Positions 8,788 to 18,237 of a stretch of DNA of 25,112 nt are shown in pieces. The DNA lies in NCBI GenBank assembly GCA_964583185.1, contig CAZOVL010000036.1:1-25112 (forward strand), given 5' to 3'. The notes beneath the pieces were generated by a model. It did no database searches and was not told the origin of the DNA. It saw only the letters and a list, made by a program, of their open reading frames with translations. Positions within the stretch are counted from its first letter, which is position 1. Every line of letters begins with the position of its first letter. The DNA comes from Bacteroides_E sp964583185. Lineage in GTDB: Bacteria > Bacteroidota > Bacteroidia > Bacteroidales > Bacteroidaceae. The position numbers and the translations under genes are program-made.

Positions 8788-10545
8788 TTAAAAGATTCTC
8801 GATAGTTCATTCAAAACAATTTTCGCTCTATTTAAATCAGAATTCCAGGTTTCTGTGCGCTTGTTTGAGTTTAGCTTCCCTATAGCTTCCTCAAGTTTCA
8901 TATGATTTTCAGCGTCTCCATTATCTTTCATCTTTTGCTTCAGAATGCGAATTTTCTCAAAATCCTGAGCTCCTTCCAACATTCGTTCATAACGAATAGA
9001 ACTTCGTGCATCAGGATAAACTAAATAAGTATCACCTGCCGGCCATGTTCTGAAGCGAGAATCCATTATTGGATTTTCAACCCACGAGTTGTATGCCCAA
9101 CGTAGAAAACCATCGTAATCGGCCGATGCAGCATACCAAAACAAGTATGTAGCCTCTGCAGCATTAGAAAAGGTAAAAACATTTGGAAATTCATCCGAAC
9201 AACAAACATAGTACGTCGTTACTAATCCTTTTTGCCTGCGGGCTTCAATATCTTGAATGTCAACCTTCATATCTGCACTTACACTTATTTCTGTAATGTT
9301 TGGATACTTTTTATAACTATGCTGATTATCGGCAAAAGCAACACCTAACTGAGGAGCGAATTGATTAAGGGTAGATAATATTATTTCCATTTCCTTAGGC
9401 TTACGTTCATCCATAGCCATATTGGTAATTTCAAGCCAACCCTTTGAATCTAAATGTTTAACAAAATCCTTCAAAAAAGGCACCCACATATCCGTAAAGA
9501 GCTTGGTTTCGGGATCTGCTTTAACATCAATAACAGCTTCAGTAGCTTCATCAAAATAGTGTAATTCATTATTCCAAGGAGCCATAGAATAGCAGTTTAT
9601 CATTTTATCAACGCCTAAATTCATCATAAACTGCACCCACTTATCAAAAACAGTATAGTCGTATATCCACGTACCATCTTCTTGTTTAGTCCATGTAATC
9701 ATATCTGCATAGGCATCATAACATTGATTATCCCATGGATCTTTATTTATGGTAGTTGTAATAACCTTTTGTCCTAAATCCACCAATTTTTGCATAAGAG
9801 GTTTCATCTTTTCAAAGTGTGCATCACTCCAGAGCTCAAGATTATGTATACGTGCTACAGCAGCAGGATGTTGCCATAAATCTAAATGCATTGACCACTC
9901 AGATGATTTAGGTAATATCTGATCTATTACCTCTATTTCAAGTGAGAATTCTTGTACTTTTTTTCCTTCTGCAAACAAATCTATTGTACCCACATACACT
10001 CCTGTTTGAGCATTTTGAGGTATATCAATAGTAATCCATACCGGGCGAACAGTTAGGCCTTCTATATTGAAACAATCTAATGAATCCAGCATATCTGGAG
10101 CTAAAGAACTTGGATAATCATCAACGGTTCTATAGCCACAACCTTTTCCAAATTCATCGGTCAATACATAACGCACAAACCGAGCTTGTCCAATGGAACC
10201 GGGTAGTTTTTCCTCCTTCGATTTGAAATCATTAAACTCAAACTCAACCTGTGAAACATCTGTTTTTGACCACAATAAAATTTGGGCAGAAACACGCTCT
10301 CCTTTCCAGCCTTCTACTTTTTGTTGCATTTCCAAAGTAGTGAGTGCCGGCATTATAGATTTTGCATATTTAGAATCAATACTTACAAAAGAAGCTTTCA
10401 ACCCCTCTTCTTCTAAGCCACTCCAACTCAGCGAGTCTTTTATTGGATCATCTGCTTCATTGAAAGTAATACATTCTTTTTTAGGTCTAATATTAGTACA
10501 AGAGATAAATAGTAAAACAAGAAACAAACTATAGTATTTTTTCAT
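8788..10545 (-). CDS. GH123 family glycosidase (beta-N-acetylgalactosaminidase-like) lipoprotein
   Basis: This 585-residue protein has a lipoprotein signal (MKKYYSLFLVLLFISC, Cys16), an N-terminal beta-sandwich (about 30-215) and a TIM-barrel typical of GH123/DUF4091. The Asp-Glu pair at Asp379-Glu380 in MAMDERKP matches the stabilising Asp and acid Glu used in substrate-assisted hydrolysis of N-acetylated substrates. The C-terminal block with LRWAYNSW, then RTWPAGDTYLVYP, then SIRYERMLEGAQDFE is a DUF4091 hallmark. Characterised GH123 members release beta-linked GalNAc. Following GH88 removal of the unsaturated uronic acid, it could take off the exposed HexNAc, so the three enzymes form a plausible alternating pathway. 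It begins 20 bases after GH31. The HexNAc identity is inferred from the family. Confidence 0.9.
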   Translation of the reverse strand: MKKYYSLFLVLLFISCTNIRPKKECITFNEADDPIKDSLSWSGLEEEGLKASFVSIDSKYAKSIMPALTTLEMQQKVEGWKGERVSAQILLWSKTDVSQVEFEFNDFKSKEEKLPGSIGQARFVRYVLTDEFGKGCGYRTVDDYPSSLAPDMLDSLDCFNIEGLTVRPVWITIDIPQNAQTGVYVGTIDLFAEGKKVQEFSLEIEVIDQILPKSSEWSMHLDLWQHPAAVARIHNLELWSDAHFEKMKPLMQKLVDLGQKVITTTINKDPWDNQCYDAYADMITWTKQEDGTWIYDYTVFDKWVQFMMNLGVDKMINCYSMAPWNNELHYFDEATEAVIDVKADPETKLFTDMWVPFLKDFVKHLDSKGWLEITNMAMDERKPKEMEIILSTLNQFAPQLGVAFADNQHSYKKYPNITEISVSADMKVDIQDIEARRQKGLVTTYYVCCSDEFPNVFTFSNAAEATYLFWYAASADYDGFLRWAYNSWVENPIMDSRFRTWPAGDTYLVYPDARSSIRYERMLEGAQDFEKIRILKQKMKDNGDAENHMKLEEAIGKLNSNKRTETWNSDLNRAKIVLNELSRIF

Positions 10546-10565
10546 TTTTCAGTTTCCTTTATTAG

Positions 10566-12164
10566 TTATTTTACTTTCTCAAAATACAACAATCTTGATA
10601 ATGGTACTTCTATTGTGTATGTTTTGCCCCCTTTATAACTTTTACCTGCATCATCTTTCCACTTACCTTTAGGTAGTTTTACTTCTCTTATGTTTTCTGC
10701 TGTAATAATAGGAGCTACCATATATTTCTCCCCCAACATAAACTGATCTGTGCATTGAGCAAAACCTTGTCCGGGAAAAGAATACTCCATATGACGAACT
10801 ATCGGTTCACCTGTTTGGGATGCAATTTTTGCATATTGAAGTATATAATCACCAAAAGACTGATGTAATTTTCCCATTTTTACCACAATATCAAGGTTCT
10901 CTTTACTTAGCACACGCCATGGAGCAACAGAAAATTGCATCATAGGCATAAGTGCATGTATTTGTGCAGAACGAACAATAAGTGTTTGATCAAACTCATC
11001 ACTTTTGATGTTTAGGAAATCAGCAAAAGAACCTCCCCCTATCATATCGGGACAAGTATAAGGATATCCCAAGAGACCTGCTGCTAACATTTCGGGTATC
11101 AGTGCTTGCACAGCATCCCAAGAATATCTTTTATCTCCTAATCTTTCCACTAATGCCTGACCTCCCATTTGCCAGCCGGCACGATATTCATTAAACGGAA
11201 ACTGTAATCCTATTTTTTGCCAGGCCAACACATGATCGGTTGAGATTGCATCTTTTTGGTAACTATCAATCTTCTTTGGATCATAAAATGAGTTATCTCC
11301 GGCATCAAACTTAAAACCATCTATACCATATTCTGACTGTAATTTTTTCAATTGCGCAATGTAATGATCTCTAGCTTGAGGATTGGTTAAATCGTAACAT
11401 GCACTTTGTCCATTCCACCACTTTATTATGGCAGGTCTGTTTTCTCCTTTTGCTTTTATCAAGAAATTCTTTTCTTCCAACTCTCTATATTCCTGAGTAT
11501 CAGCACTAACAAAGGGGCATACCCACAACATTATCTTAAATCCCATATTGTGTAATTTCTTCACCATTGCCTTGGGATCAGAAAACTTTTCAGCTTTGAA
11601 CTCAAAATTTCCATAATACTTTTGCCAGTTATCATCTATCATCAACACTCCTTCCGGCAGACCACTGGCTACTATATTCTGTGCATAATCAAGAATATCG
11701 TTTTGATTTTGATTGTACATCAACTCAATCCATGTGTTATATTGCGGCATGGTGAAGAAAAGAGTTTCCGGCAATACTCCACTAGGAGGAAAGTTTTTAC
11801 TACTAGCAGATAAATAGGCTTCTCGCAGTGTAGTACCTGCTTGTTGAACTTCTATTTGTTCATATTCCGAATGTATCTCTATGAAATCTTCTTTTACTTC
11901 AAATCGGAAAGGTTTATCACTCCATATAAATCTCCCTTTGTCTGATAAAAACAAAGGAACTACTTGATTATTTCCATGCTGAAGAGCTAAGTTAAACTCT
12001 GCTACCGGCTTTATATAGGGCATCTGACTACCATAAGCCACAACCCCTCCCCACCAATTTTCATTGTTGCTTTTTTGTAATACAGTAGTGTAATTTTTCT
12101 GAGAAAAGCAGAAAGCAGAATAAAACATCATACTCACTAACAGGTATGTTAATCTATATTTCAT
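10566..12164 (-). CDS. GH31 family alpha-glycosidase (MYORG-like branch)
   Basis: This 532-residue protein has an N-terminal signal peptide (MKYRLTYLLVSMMFYSAFCFSQ region, no lipobox) and is probably periplasmic. A small beta-sandwich precedes the barrel. The GH31 nucleophile is Asp287 in GIDGFKFDAGD, and the likely acid/base is Asp373 in YTCPDMIGGG. MPQYNTWIEL, LMIDDNWQ and MLWVCPFVS resemble the short GH31 branch that includes MYORG and bacterial relatives rather than classical large alpha-glucosidases. The reaction is retaining hydrolysis of an alpha-linked sugar, possibly galactose, glucose, xylose or a HexNAc; the sequence alone does not decide. It is the first enzyme gene after susCD, separated from susD by a strong hairpin. 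An alpha-glycosidase is not expected for linear chondroitin or hyaluronan, which suggests a side branch or different backbone. Confidence 0.9.
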   Translation of the reverse strand: MKYRLTYLLVSMMFYSAFCFSQKNYTTVLQKSNNENWWGGVVAYGSQMPYIKPVAEFNLALQHGNNQVVPLFLSDKGRFIWSDKPFRFEVKEDFIEIHSEYEQIEVQQAGTTLREAYLSASSKNFPPSGVLPETLFFTMPQYNTWIELMYNQNQNDILDYAQNIVASGLPEGVLMIDDNWQKYYGNFEFKAEKFSDPKAMVKKLHNMGFKIMLWVCPFVSADTQEYRELEEKNFLIKAKGENRPAIIKWWNGQSACYDLTNPQARDHYIAQLKKLQSEYGIDGFKFDAGDNSFYDPKKIDSYQKDAISTDHVLAWQKIGLQFPFNEYRAGWQMGGQALVERLGDKRYSWDAVQALIPEMLAAGLLGYPYTCPDMIGGGSFADFLNIKSDEFDQTLIVRSAQIHALMPMMQFSVAPWRVLSKENLDIVVKMGKLHQSFGDYILQYAKIASQTGEPIVRHMEYSFPGQGFAQCTDQFMLGEKYMVAPIITAENIREVKLPKGKWKDDAGKSYKGGKTYTIEVPLSRLLYFEKVK

Positions 12165-12199
12165 TTAAACTAAGTTTATGTTATAATTACTATTAAAGA

Positions 12200-12237
12200 T
12201 TATTTAGAGAGCACCCTTTATGGTGCTCTCTAAATAA
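12200..12237 (-). terminator. Perfect 16-bp hairpin between susD and the GH31 gene
   Basis: TTATTTAGAGAGCACC at 12200-12215 pairs perfectly with its complement at 12222-12237 across a 6-base loop. In the transcript it lies 26 bases after the susD stop and 35 bases before the GH31 start. The bases following it are only moderately U-rich, so it looks like an attenuating or RNA-stabilising hairpin rather than a full stop. This would allow more susCD message than enzyme message from one promoter. Confidence 0.75.
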
Positions 12238-12263
12238 GTTCTACCTATAATATATATGGAAGA

Positions 12264-14036
12264 TTAAGATTCCCAGCCCGTATTTTGAATTATGTTTGGA
12301 TTCATTTGTGTTTCAAAAGCAGGAATAGGCCATTTCATCACTCTTTCATCCCACTTAGTTGTAAATCGGGTAATTACACCCCACATTTCTTTACAACCGG
12401 AAGCCTCAATATACCCTGATTTTTCAAAGAAGCGCGACTTTTTATAAGACTCTGCTCCCCAACGCATCTCATCAAAAAAGCTTATCGCTTCTCCAATTAA
12501 TTCCCAGCGTCTTTCAAACTTAATGCGTTCTCTCAAATCATCCATACCTTTCACAGTAGTTTCCGGAGAACTGTTTAGCAATGCAACACCCGCTCTGTCT
12601 CTTACTTTATTAACAACAGTCACTGCATCACTTACTTTGTTTTGTTCATTTAGTGCTTCGGCTAAATTCAATAGCACATCAGCATAACGAATCAAAGGTA
12701 CATCAATGTTTGAATCTTCACGTTTCTTGTAAGGTTCGTGTCCCACACCCACAAATTTTCTAAATAAATAGTAGAAATTAGAAGATGAGTTGGTCTGTAT
12801 ATCACGAAAAGCAGGACCATCAGTTTTATATGGAAATCTAAGCGTATAAATATTCTCTTTAGTATTATCCGAACCAACATACTCTGAATAAGGAGTTATT
12901 ACGGAAGCCGTCAGACGAGGATCTCTGTCTGTATAAGCTTTTAATATACGAGCCTCATTACCATCAGGCAAATATTTACTTTTATCTGCTTCACTTATGC
13001 CTGCTTTAGTCAGTTCTTCATCGGTTAAATTGTCTCGTAAAAAATACACTTTACGATTTACTAATGGCAAAGAATTATAACCCGGTATCACATCATCCCA
13101 ATTAAAGGGTCTCCCATCTTTCCATTGATAGGTTTCACAGAAATCTGTACTTGGAACAATTTCATCAATACAAGATCCATAGGTGTTTTTATTACCATAG
13201 AACTTGGTCAATGAATTACCATAACCAGGTTCGGCAACAGCTTGAAGACTAAAGATAACCTCATCCGATTGCTCTTCGTTGCCATTAAACATATCAATAT
13301 ACTCTCCACGATATAAGTCATAACCACACTTGCCTACTTCTAAAAAGTCTTTTTCTGCTTCACCATACTTTTTCAACCACATATAGACCTTACCTCTTAA
13401 TGCATAAGCAGCCCCTTTAGTTATACGCCCAAAATCATCGCTATTCTTCTCGTATTTTAAAGGTAAATTAGGGTCATTTATACAGTCAGTCAAATCATCA
13501 ACGAGAGCATTCCATATTCCCTCTTCCGTTTCTCTTCCTTTCACTAAACCTTCAACCTCAACCGGTTCTAAATAGAGAGGAACTCCTTTATAAACAGAAT
13601 TTAGTCTATAGTAAGCATAAGATCTTAAAAACTTACATTCACTAATCAATCGAGAGAGTTTCTCATTGCTTATAGGTGCTATAGGTAAATTTGCTATGGC
13701 AACATTTGCATTACTGATTAGTTCATAATGTTGTTTCCAGTAATTGGAGAAATAACCTTCTGAAGCAGAAGTATTCGCCGTTAACAAACGATTAAACCCA
13801 TAATTCCAAATCATATTCCCTGTAGGACCAATTGCCTCAACCGTAGAGATGTTTCGTCCTATTTCTTCCTGATTTAATGAAGCATATACTCCAAGTACTC
13901 CTTTATCAGCTAATTCTTCTGTACGCCACATATTTCCACTACTCACTTGATCATAAGGACTTCTATCTAGAAGATCGCCCTGACAACTAAACATAATGAA
14001 AGAGCAGCCTATTAAAAATAATATTATTTTTTTCAT
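12264..14036 (-). CDS. susD: SusD/RagB-family glycan-binding outer membrane lipoprotein
   Basis: This 590-residue surface lipoprotein has lipobox FIMFSC (Cys18) and the family's N-terminal pattern LLDRSPYDQVSSGNMWRTEE. The middle is helical, with TPR-like features (KFLRSYAYYRLNSVYKGVPL, then GAAYALRGKVYMWLKKYGEA). The C-terminal SusD region includes PLIRYADVLLNLAEALNE, VNKVRDRAGV and the final RFTTKWDERVMKWPIPAFE, ending with NPNIIQNTGW. It is full length for the family. SusD proteins cap the SusC barrel and capture glycan at the cell surface; no sugar specificity can be read from the sequence. It starts 15 bases after the susC stop, the usual tight pairing. The symbol denotes family membership, not proven starch use. 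Confidence 0.95.
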   Translation of the reverse strand: MKKIILFLIGCSFIMFSCQGDLLDRSPYDQVSSGNMWRTEELADKGVLGVYASLNQEEIGRNISTVEAIGPTGNMIWNYGFNRLLTANTSASEGYFSNYWKQHYELISNANVAIANLPIAPISNEKLSRLISECKFLRSYAYYRLNSVYKGVPLYLEPVEVEGLVKGRETEEGIWNALVDDLTDCINDPNLPLKYEKNSDDFGRITKGAAYALRGKVYMWLKKYGEAEKDFLEVGKCGYDLYRGEYIDMFNGNEEQSDEVIFSLQAVAEPGYGNSLTKFYGNKNTYGSCIDEIVPSTDFCETYQWKDGRPFNWDDVIPGYNSLPLVNRKVYFLRDNLTDEELTKAGISEADKSKYLPDGNEARILKAYTDRDPRLTASVITPYSEYVGSDNTKENIYTLRFPYKTDGPAFRDIQTNSSSNFYYLFRKFVGVGHEPYKKREDSNIDVPLIRYADVLLNLAEALNEQNKVSDAVTVVNKVRDRAGVALLNSSPETTVKGMDDLRERIKFERRWELIGEAISFFDEMRWGAESYKKSRFFEKSGYIEASGCKEMWGVITRFTTKWDERVMKWPIPAFETQMNPNIIQNTGWES

Positions 14037-14051
14037 GTTTTCTTTTATTTT

Positions 14052-17000
14052 TTAGAATGTTAGGTTGACACCAAATGCATATTGTCTAACAGGTTGATAT
14101 CTTGGATTACCTCCTTGTTCCGGATCTACACCAGGGAAGCTATCAATACTAAATAAATTCTCCCCACTAAAATATACACGAGCGTTAGTTAAGCCAATTT
14201 TCTTTGTCAATACAGGAGGTATTGTATAACCAAAAACCAATGTTTTTAATTTTAGATAATTGCCTTTATGTAAATAAAGATCGGACGGTTGTCTTGTAGA
14301 TGACGTATGTATAGTTGATAATCTTCTATACTTACCATAAATATTAGTTCTAGGATCGGAAGGATTTTCCGGATCATAGAAATAGTGGTTATTTGCAATA
14401 TCTTGAGAAATTGCTTTTCCTCTAGTTAAGGTTGTAGTTGAAGAGTTATACCCATCTCTTGGTGACCATAAAATATCAAATCCTGCGGCTCCTGCAAAAT
14501 TTAAGAACAAATCAAATCCTTTCCAACTAGCATCTAATTGTATTCCATAATTATATTTGGGGTGCTTTGATGATCCCATAGCTTGACGATCAAAGTCATT
14601 ACCATAAATTCCATCTCCGTTATAATCTGCATAAATATAGTCTCCATAATATAGACCATCTCGTTCACCTATTTTACCTCCATCATGAAATGAGTAACCT
14701 TCTTGGCTCATTGCCTGTGCCCACTTCATATCCTCTTCTGTTCTTATCATACCATCTCTTGGTCCTCCACCTGGAAGCACAGCTCCTTCACCGTCAAAAT
14801 ATTCTCCGGAACCTTTGTATATCTTTCTTATAAAGTACTCTTCAAACCCATATCCTTCTAATAGTACCTCTTGATAATTACCGGCCACTTGTCCAAAGTT
14901 AGTTTGCCATACCATTTTTCCATCTTTATCTTCAACCCAACCCTCAACTAGTTTTCCTTTATATTTTGTAGTTTCATTCTTAATCATAGAGAAGTTGGCA
15001 GAAATACCGTAACTAAAGTCTTTTATTTTATCTTGCCAACCGGCTGTAAGTTCAATCCCTTTCGATTTAAGATTGGCCATATTCATTACCGGTTCTCCTT
15101 TTACTCCCGCAGTCAAAGGAATTGGCATTGACTTTATAATTCCGGTTGATTTGGTTGTAAACACGTCCATTTCAAAGTTTAAGCGTTGACGCAAAAAGTT
15201 GGCATCAATACCAAAGTTCGTGGTTTGTGTTGTTTCCCATCCTAAACCTGTATTTGGAACCTCAGGAATAACTAAACCATCCATTAGTTTTCCATTCAGA
15301 GAGTACTCTCTAATAGCATACTTCGATTGGGATATATAATCATTATATTTCGAGTTCGACCCGTAGTTTCCGTTTTTACCCCATGAAAGTCTAATCTTCA
15401 GATTATCCAACCAGTCTTTTGTACTAGACATAAAAGCCTCTTCCGAAATTCTCCATCCTCCAGAAACAGAAGGGAAAAAGCCCCAACGATTATCTTTTTG
15501 GAAACGAGAGTGTCCATCGTATCTCATATTGAACTCAAACAAATAACGAGACTTATATGCATAGGTAAACTTACCTAGAATAGCCCGAGAAGCTCGATCA
15601 TAAGTTTGTCCCCATGAATCTCTGTATTCTGTTGCGGAACCTATATCATGTATGGTTTCATCAATTAAACCTCTTTTAGTAACCCCAAGGTCCCAATATT
15701 TCCAATACTCTTCATGATAGCCAAACAAAGCAGTTATATCGTGATCTCCAAAGCTTCTGTCAAAACTCAATAAATGTTCCAATGCATACGAAGAGGTATT
15801 AGCCCGATCGTCTGAAGTAACAAATTGACTAGGTGTTAAGAACTCTCCTATTTGCTCATTTTCACTAAATGAAAAGGCAGCACTTGTTCTTGGATTGGTC
15901 CAGCTTTTGGTTTCACGCCAGGTTCTTTCATAATTTAAGTTTGATGTCAACGTTAACCCTTTCATCAAGGTTATTTTGCTAAACACAGTGGTATTCAAAC
16001 GCATAAAGTCTTTTTTACCATTGTTGTTTTCATCTATTCTTCTACGAACATTACCGGCTCCATTTTCTTCTTGTTCAGCCTCTTTCGCTCCGTATTTACC
16101 ATCATATAGAGGATAAAGTCCCGGAGTAGATTGTAAAATCCAGCTATTTACACCAAAATCTCCATCAAAATTAAGACGTCCTGATTTATCTTTATGTCCG
16201 TAAGTTCTAGTACCTAAAGTCAACCACTTCGTTATGTCTGTCTCAAAGTTAATACGCATATTAATTCTTTCCATACCTGTATTATCTACAAGACCCGGAT
16301 TATTCATATACCCAATAGACAACAAGTAACGGCTTTTCTCAGAACCTCCGTTAATAGAGACATTGTGCTCTTGAAGAATTTGATTTTTATTGTAAGTCTC
16401 ATCCATCCAATCGGTATTTGGATATGCAACGTAGTTAGGATAACCCGCTTCTGTTAACCCATAAGGGTCTTGAGACTTTTCTCTCCAAAGATCTATTACA
16501 CTTTGGTCAAACATAGGTGAAGTCTTTGATTGGAAATGAGCTTCATTCATCAACTCCATATAATCCGCATAATTTGTAACAACCTTAGGTAGATTTACCG
16601 GATTCATTATAGCTAGACGAGTTGAAAAGTTTACTGTAGGCTTACTTTCTCTCTTACCCCCTTTAGTTGTAATCAAAATAACTCCTGCTCCTGCTCTAGC
16701 ACCATAAATAGCTGCTGATGCAGCATCTTTTAATACAGAGATAGATTCTATATCATTGGGGTTTAAGTTGTCCATCGTTCCCAGCATACCATCAACTATC
16801 ACCAAGGGAGTATTGTCATTCATCGTTTTTATACCACGAACTCTTATTGTTGCCGCATTTTCTCCCGGTTGACCCGATGATTGCATGGAAGACAATCCGG
16901 CAGCCAATCCGGCTAAAGAAGCTGATACACTTGTAATAGGTCGTGAATCTGACATATCTTCAAAGTTTACCGAGGCCACAGCTCCAGTAACATTTACTTT

Positions 17001-17315
17001 TTTCTGTACACCATATCCCACCACAACAACTTCTCCTAATAATTTGCTGTCTTCTTTCATCACAACATCAATCCTGGTTCTGTTTCCAACAGTTATAGAT
17101 TGTGTTGCATAACTAATGTAACTGAATTCTAATACTGAATTAGTACTAGGAACAACAATTGAGTAGTTTCCATCTATATCGGAAATAACACCGGTTGTTG
17201 AATCCTTCAATTTTACAGTTGCCCCAATTAGAGGCTCGCTACTTTCACTTGTAATACTCCCGGAAATTGTAATTTGTGACCAGGCTATTCCCCAACCGCA
17301 CATACACAATAACAA
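14052..17315 (-). CDS. susC: SusC/RagA-family TonB-dependent outer membrane transporter
   Basis: At least 1087 residues encode a complete SusC-type importer: a CarboxypepD_reg-like domain (ISGSITSESSEPLIGATVKL, about 17-95), TonB-box region LGEVVVVGYGVQKK, plug (ASLAGLAAGLSSMQ, then IRVRGIKTMNDNTPLVIVDG, then ISVLKDAASAAIYG), and a 22-strand-type barrel ending RQYAFGVNLTF with the terminal Phe. It would import glycan fragments with its SusD partner using TonB energy. The start is the problem. The listed start is TTG at 17315, giving a signal peptide without a basic N-region. The better start, ATG at 17357-17359, is out of frame by one base because of an A6 tract at 17351-17356. With A7 the protein would begin MKKTFVKQQKRKLLTLLL, an ideal signal peptide. 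First gene of the PUL operon. Confidence 0.93.
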   Translation of the reverse strand: MLLCMCGWGIAWSQITISGSITSESSEPLIGATVKLKDSTTGVISDIDGNYSIVVPSTNSVLEFSYISYATQSITVGNRTRIDVVMKEDSKLLGEVVVVGYGVQKKVNVTGAVASVNFEDMSDSRPITSVSASLAGLAAGLSSMQSSGQPGENAATIRVRGIKTMNDNTPLVIVDGMLGTMDNLNPNDIESISVLKDAASAAIYGARAGAGVILITTKGGKRESKPTVNFSTRLAIMNPVNLPKVVTNYADYMELMNEAHFQSKTSPMFDQSVIDLWREKSQDPYGLTEAGYPNYVAYPNTDWMDETYNKNQILQEHNVSINGGSEKSRYLLSIGYMNNPGLVDNTGMERINMRINFETDITKWLTLGTRTYGHKDKSGRLNFDGDFGVNSWILQSTPGLYPLYDGKYGAKEAEQEENGAGNVRRRIDENNNGKKDFMRLNTTVFSKITLMKGLTLTSNLNYERTWRETKSWTNPRTSAAFSFSENEQIGEFLTPSQFVTSDDRANTSSYALEHLLSFDRSFGDHDITALFGYHEEYWKYWDLGVTKRGLIDETIHDIGSATEYRDSWGQTYDRASRAILGKFTYAYKSRYLFEFNMRYDGHSRFQKDNRWGFFPSVSGGWRISEEAFMSSTKDWLDNLKIRLSWGKNGNYGSNSKYNDYISQSKYAIREYSLNGKLMDGLVIPEVPNTGLGWETTQTTNFGIDANFLRQRLNFEMDVFTTKSTGIIKSMPIPLTAGVKGEPVMNMANLKSKGIELTAGWQDKIKDFSYGISANFSMIKNETTKYKGKLVEGWVEDKDGKMVWQTNFGQVAGNYQEVLLEGYGFEEYFIRKIYKGSGEYFDGEGAVLPGGGPRDGMIRTEEDMKWAQAMSQEGYSFHDGGKIGERDGLYYGDYIYADYNGDGIYGNDFDRQAMGSSKHPKYNYGIQLDASWKGFDLFLNFAGAAGFDILWSPRDGYNSSTTTLTRGKAISQDIANNHYFYDPENPSDPRTNIYGKYRRLSTIHTSSTRQPSDLYLHKGNYLKLKTLVFGYTIPPVLTKKIGLTNARVYFSGENLFSIDSFPGVDPEQGGNPRYQPVRQYAFGVNLTF

Positions 17316-17359
17316 GGTGAGTAATTTTCGTTTTTGTTGCTTAACGAATGTTTTTTCAT
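17285..17359 (-). other. Short upstream frame starting at the natural susC ATG, with A6 slippage tract
   Basis: Read as written, the ATG at 17359 opens a 24-codon frame (MKKHSLSNKNENYS...) ending in TAG at 17287-17285, inside the susC coding region. Shifting by one base at the A6 tract joins this ATG to the susC frame and completes a typical signal peptide. There is no in-frame ATG, GTG or TTG between the preceding stop (TGA near 17403) and the TTG at 17315. The site is either a sequencing or assembly indel, an inactivating mutation, or a slippage site. Confidence 0.7.
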
Positions 17360-17947
17360 AGTTTTCAAGATTTAATTTATAAAAATTAACAATTTGAACA
17401 TATCAAAATCTACCATCAAAAAGTTAACAAGCATTTATTAGCTTGATTAAATACTAAAGTTATTTTCATTTTAGCAATACAATAATATATATAATGCTCC
17501 TTAACTTCTTGATTTATTTGTCATCTTTGTTGCACTTATCATCATCATTATACATTACAGCACAATTAGATACAAAATCTTCAATGCGGACAATTAGTGC
17601 TAAAAAAATGACAAATAGAACAAACTCTTTTACTCCTATTCCTCAAAAGCAGAGAATCAAACAAAACATAAATTAACCTTTTTACACAATTATTCAATAT
17701 ACCAAAAGAAAAAACCAAAACAAAATTTTACTACATAAAAACATTATTATCACAATATTAACATCTAAAACATTCCTACTTGGAGTAAAATCAAGCATCT
17801 ATACTTACGTATCTATTTATAGCTGGAGTTAACTCAAATCAGAAAGGTTGAATACTTAAGATATTGGTGAAATCTGAAATAGCATATTGGGTTTTAACAT
17901 TTAGACAGTGAAATATAAATGTTTTGAAAACTCAAATAAATAATTAG

Positions 17948-18142
17948 GCAACCATCACTCCAGAATCTCTGGTAGAAGGAACAACAGTATTATATATTCC
18001 AGATGATTATAATCTACTTATATACGGCAAGCCCTTTAATGATTCTGTTGTTTTACCGATATAATTTAAAGGAATAGATTTTCAATACGCCATCGTCTTG
18101 CCTTATGGAAGAAGTAGTGCGGTATATAAAATCAAACCTTGA
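17948..18142 (+). pseudogene. Decayed C-terminal coding remnant, unknown family
   Basis: One plus-strand frame reads as protein for 38 codons (ATITPESLVEGTTVLYIPDD, then YNLLIYGKPFNDSVVLPI), meets TAA at 18062-18064, and continues protein-like for 25 codons (FKGIDFQYAIVLPYGRSSAV, YKIKP) to TGA at 18140. The residue mix is unlike random AT-rich spacer, and the frame is preceded by TAG at 17945 with no start codon. It looks like the tail of a lost extracellular or enzyme gene carrying a nonsense mutation. I cannot name the family; chance is possible over this length. Confidence 0.4.
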
Positions 18143-18200
18143 CTTAGAACTTTTATTTTACAATAGGAAAGATAATTCAGGTAGGTTTTGACTATAAATA

Positions 18201-18237
18201 AAAAGCTGCCTGATATATCATACATCAGGCAGCTTTT
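18201..18237 (-). terminator. Strong intrinsic terminator after the GH127/GH146 gene
   Basis: AAAAGCTGCCTGAT at 18201-18214 pairs perfectly with 18224-18237 across a 9-base loop, a 14-bp stem. On the minus strand it starts 22 bases after the stop of the large glycosidase and is followed by TTTTTATTTATAG, a good U-tract. It separates that gene from the PUL and could also stop plus-strand transcription through the remnant. Confidence 0.88.

Noticed and set aside
17494..17676. Plus-strand 60-codon open frame with ATG
   Set aside because: Ser/Thr/Leu-rich low-complexity translation of AT-rich spacer, with no motif and no operon context.
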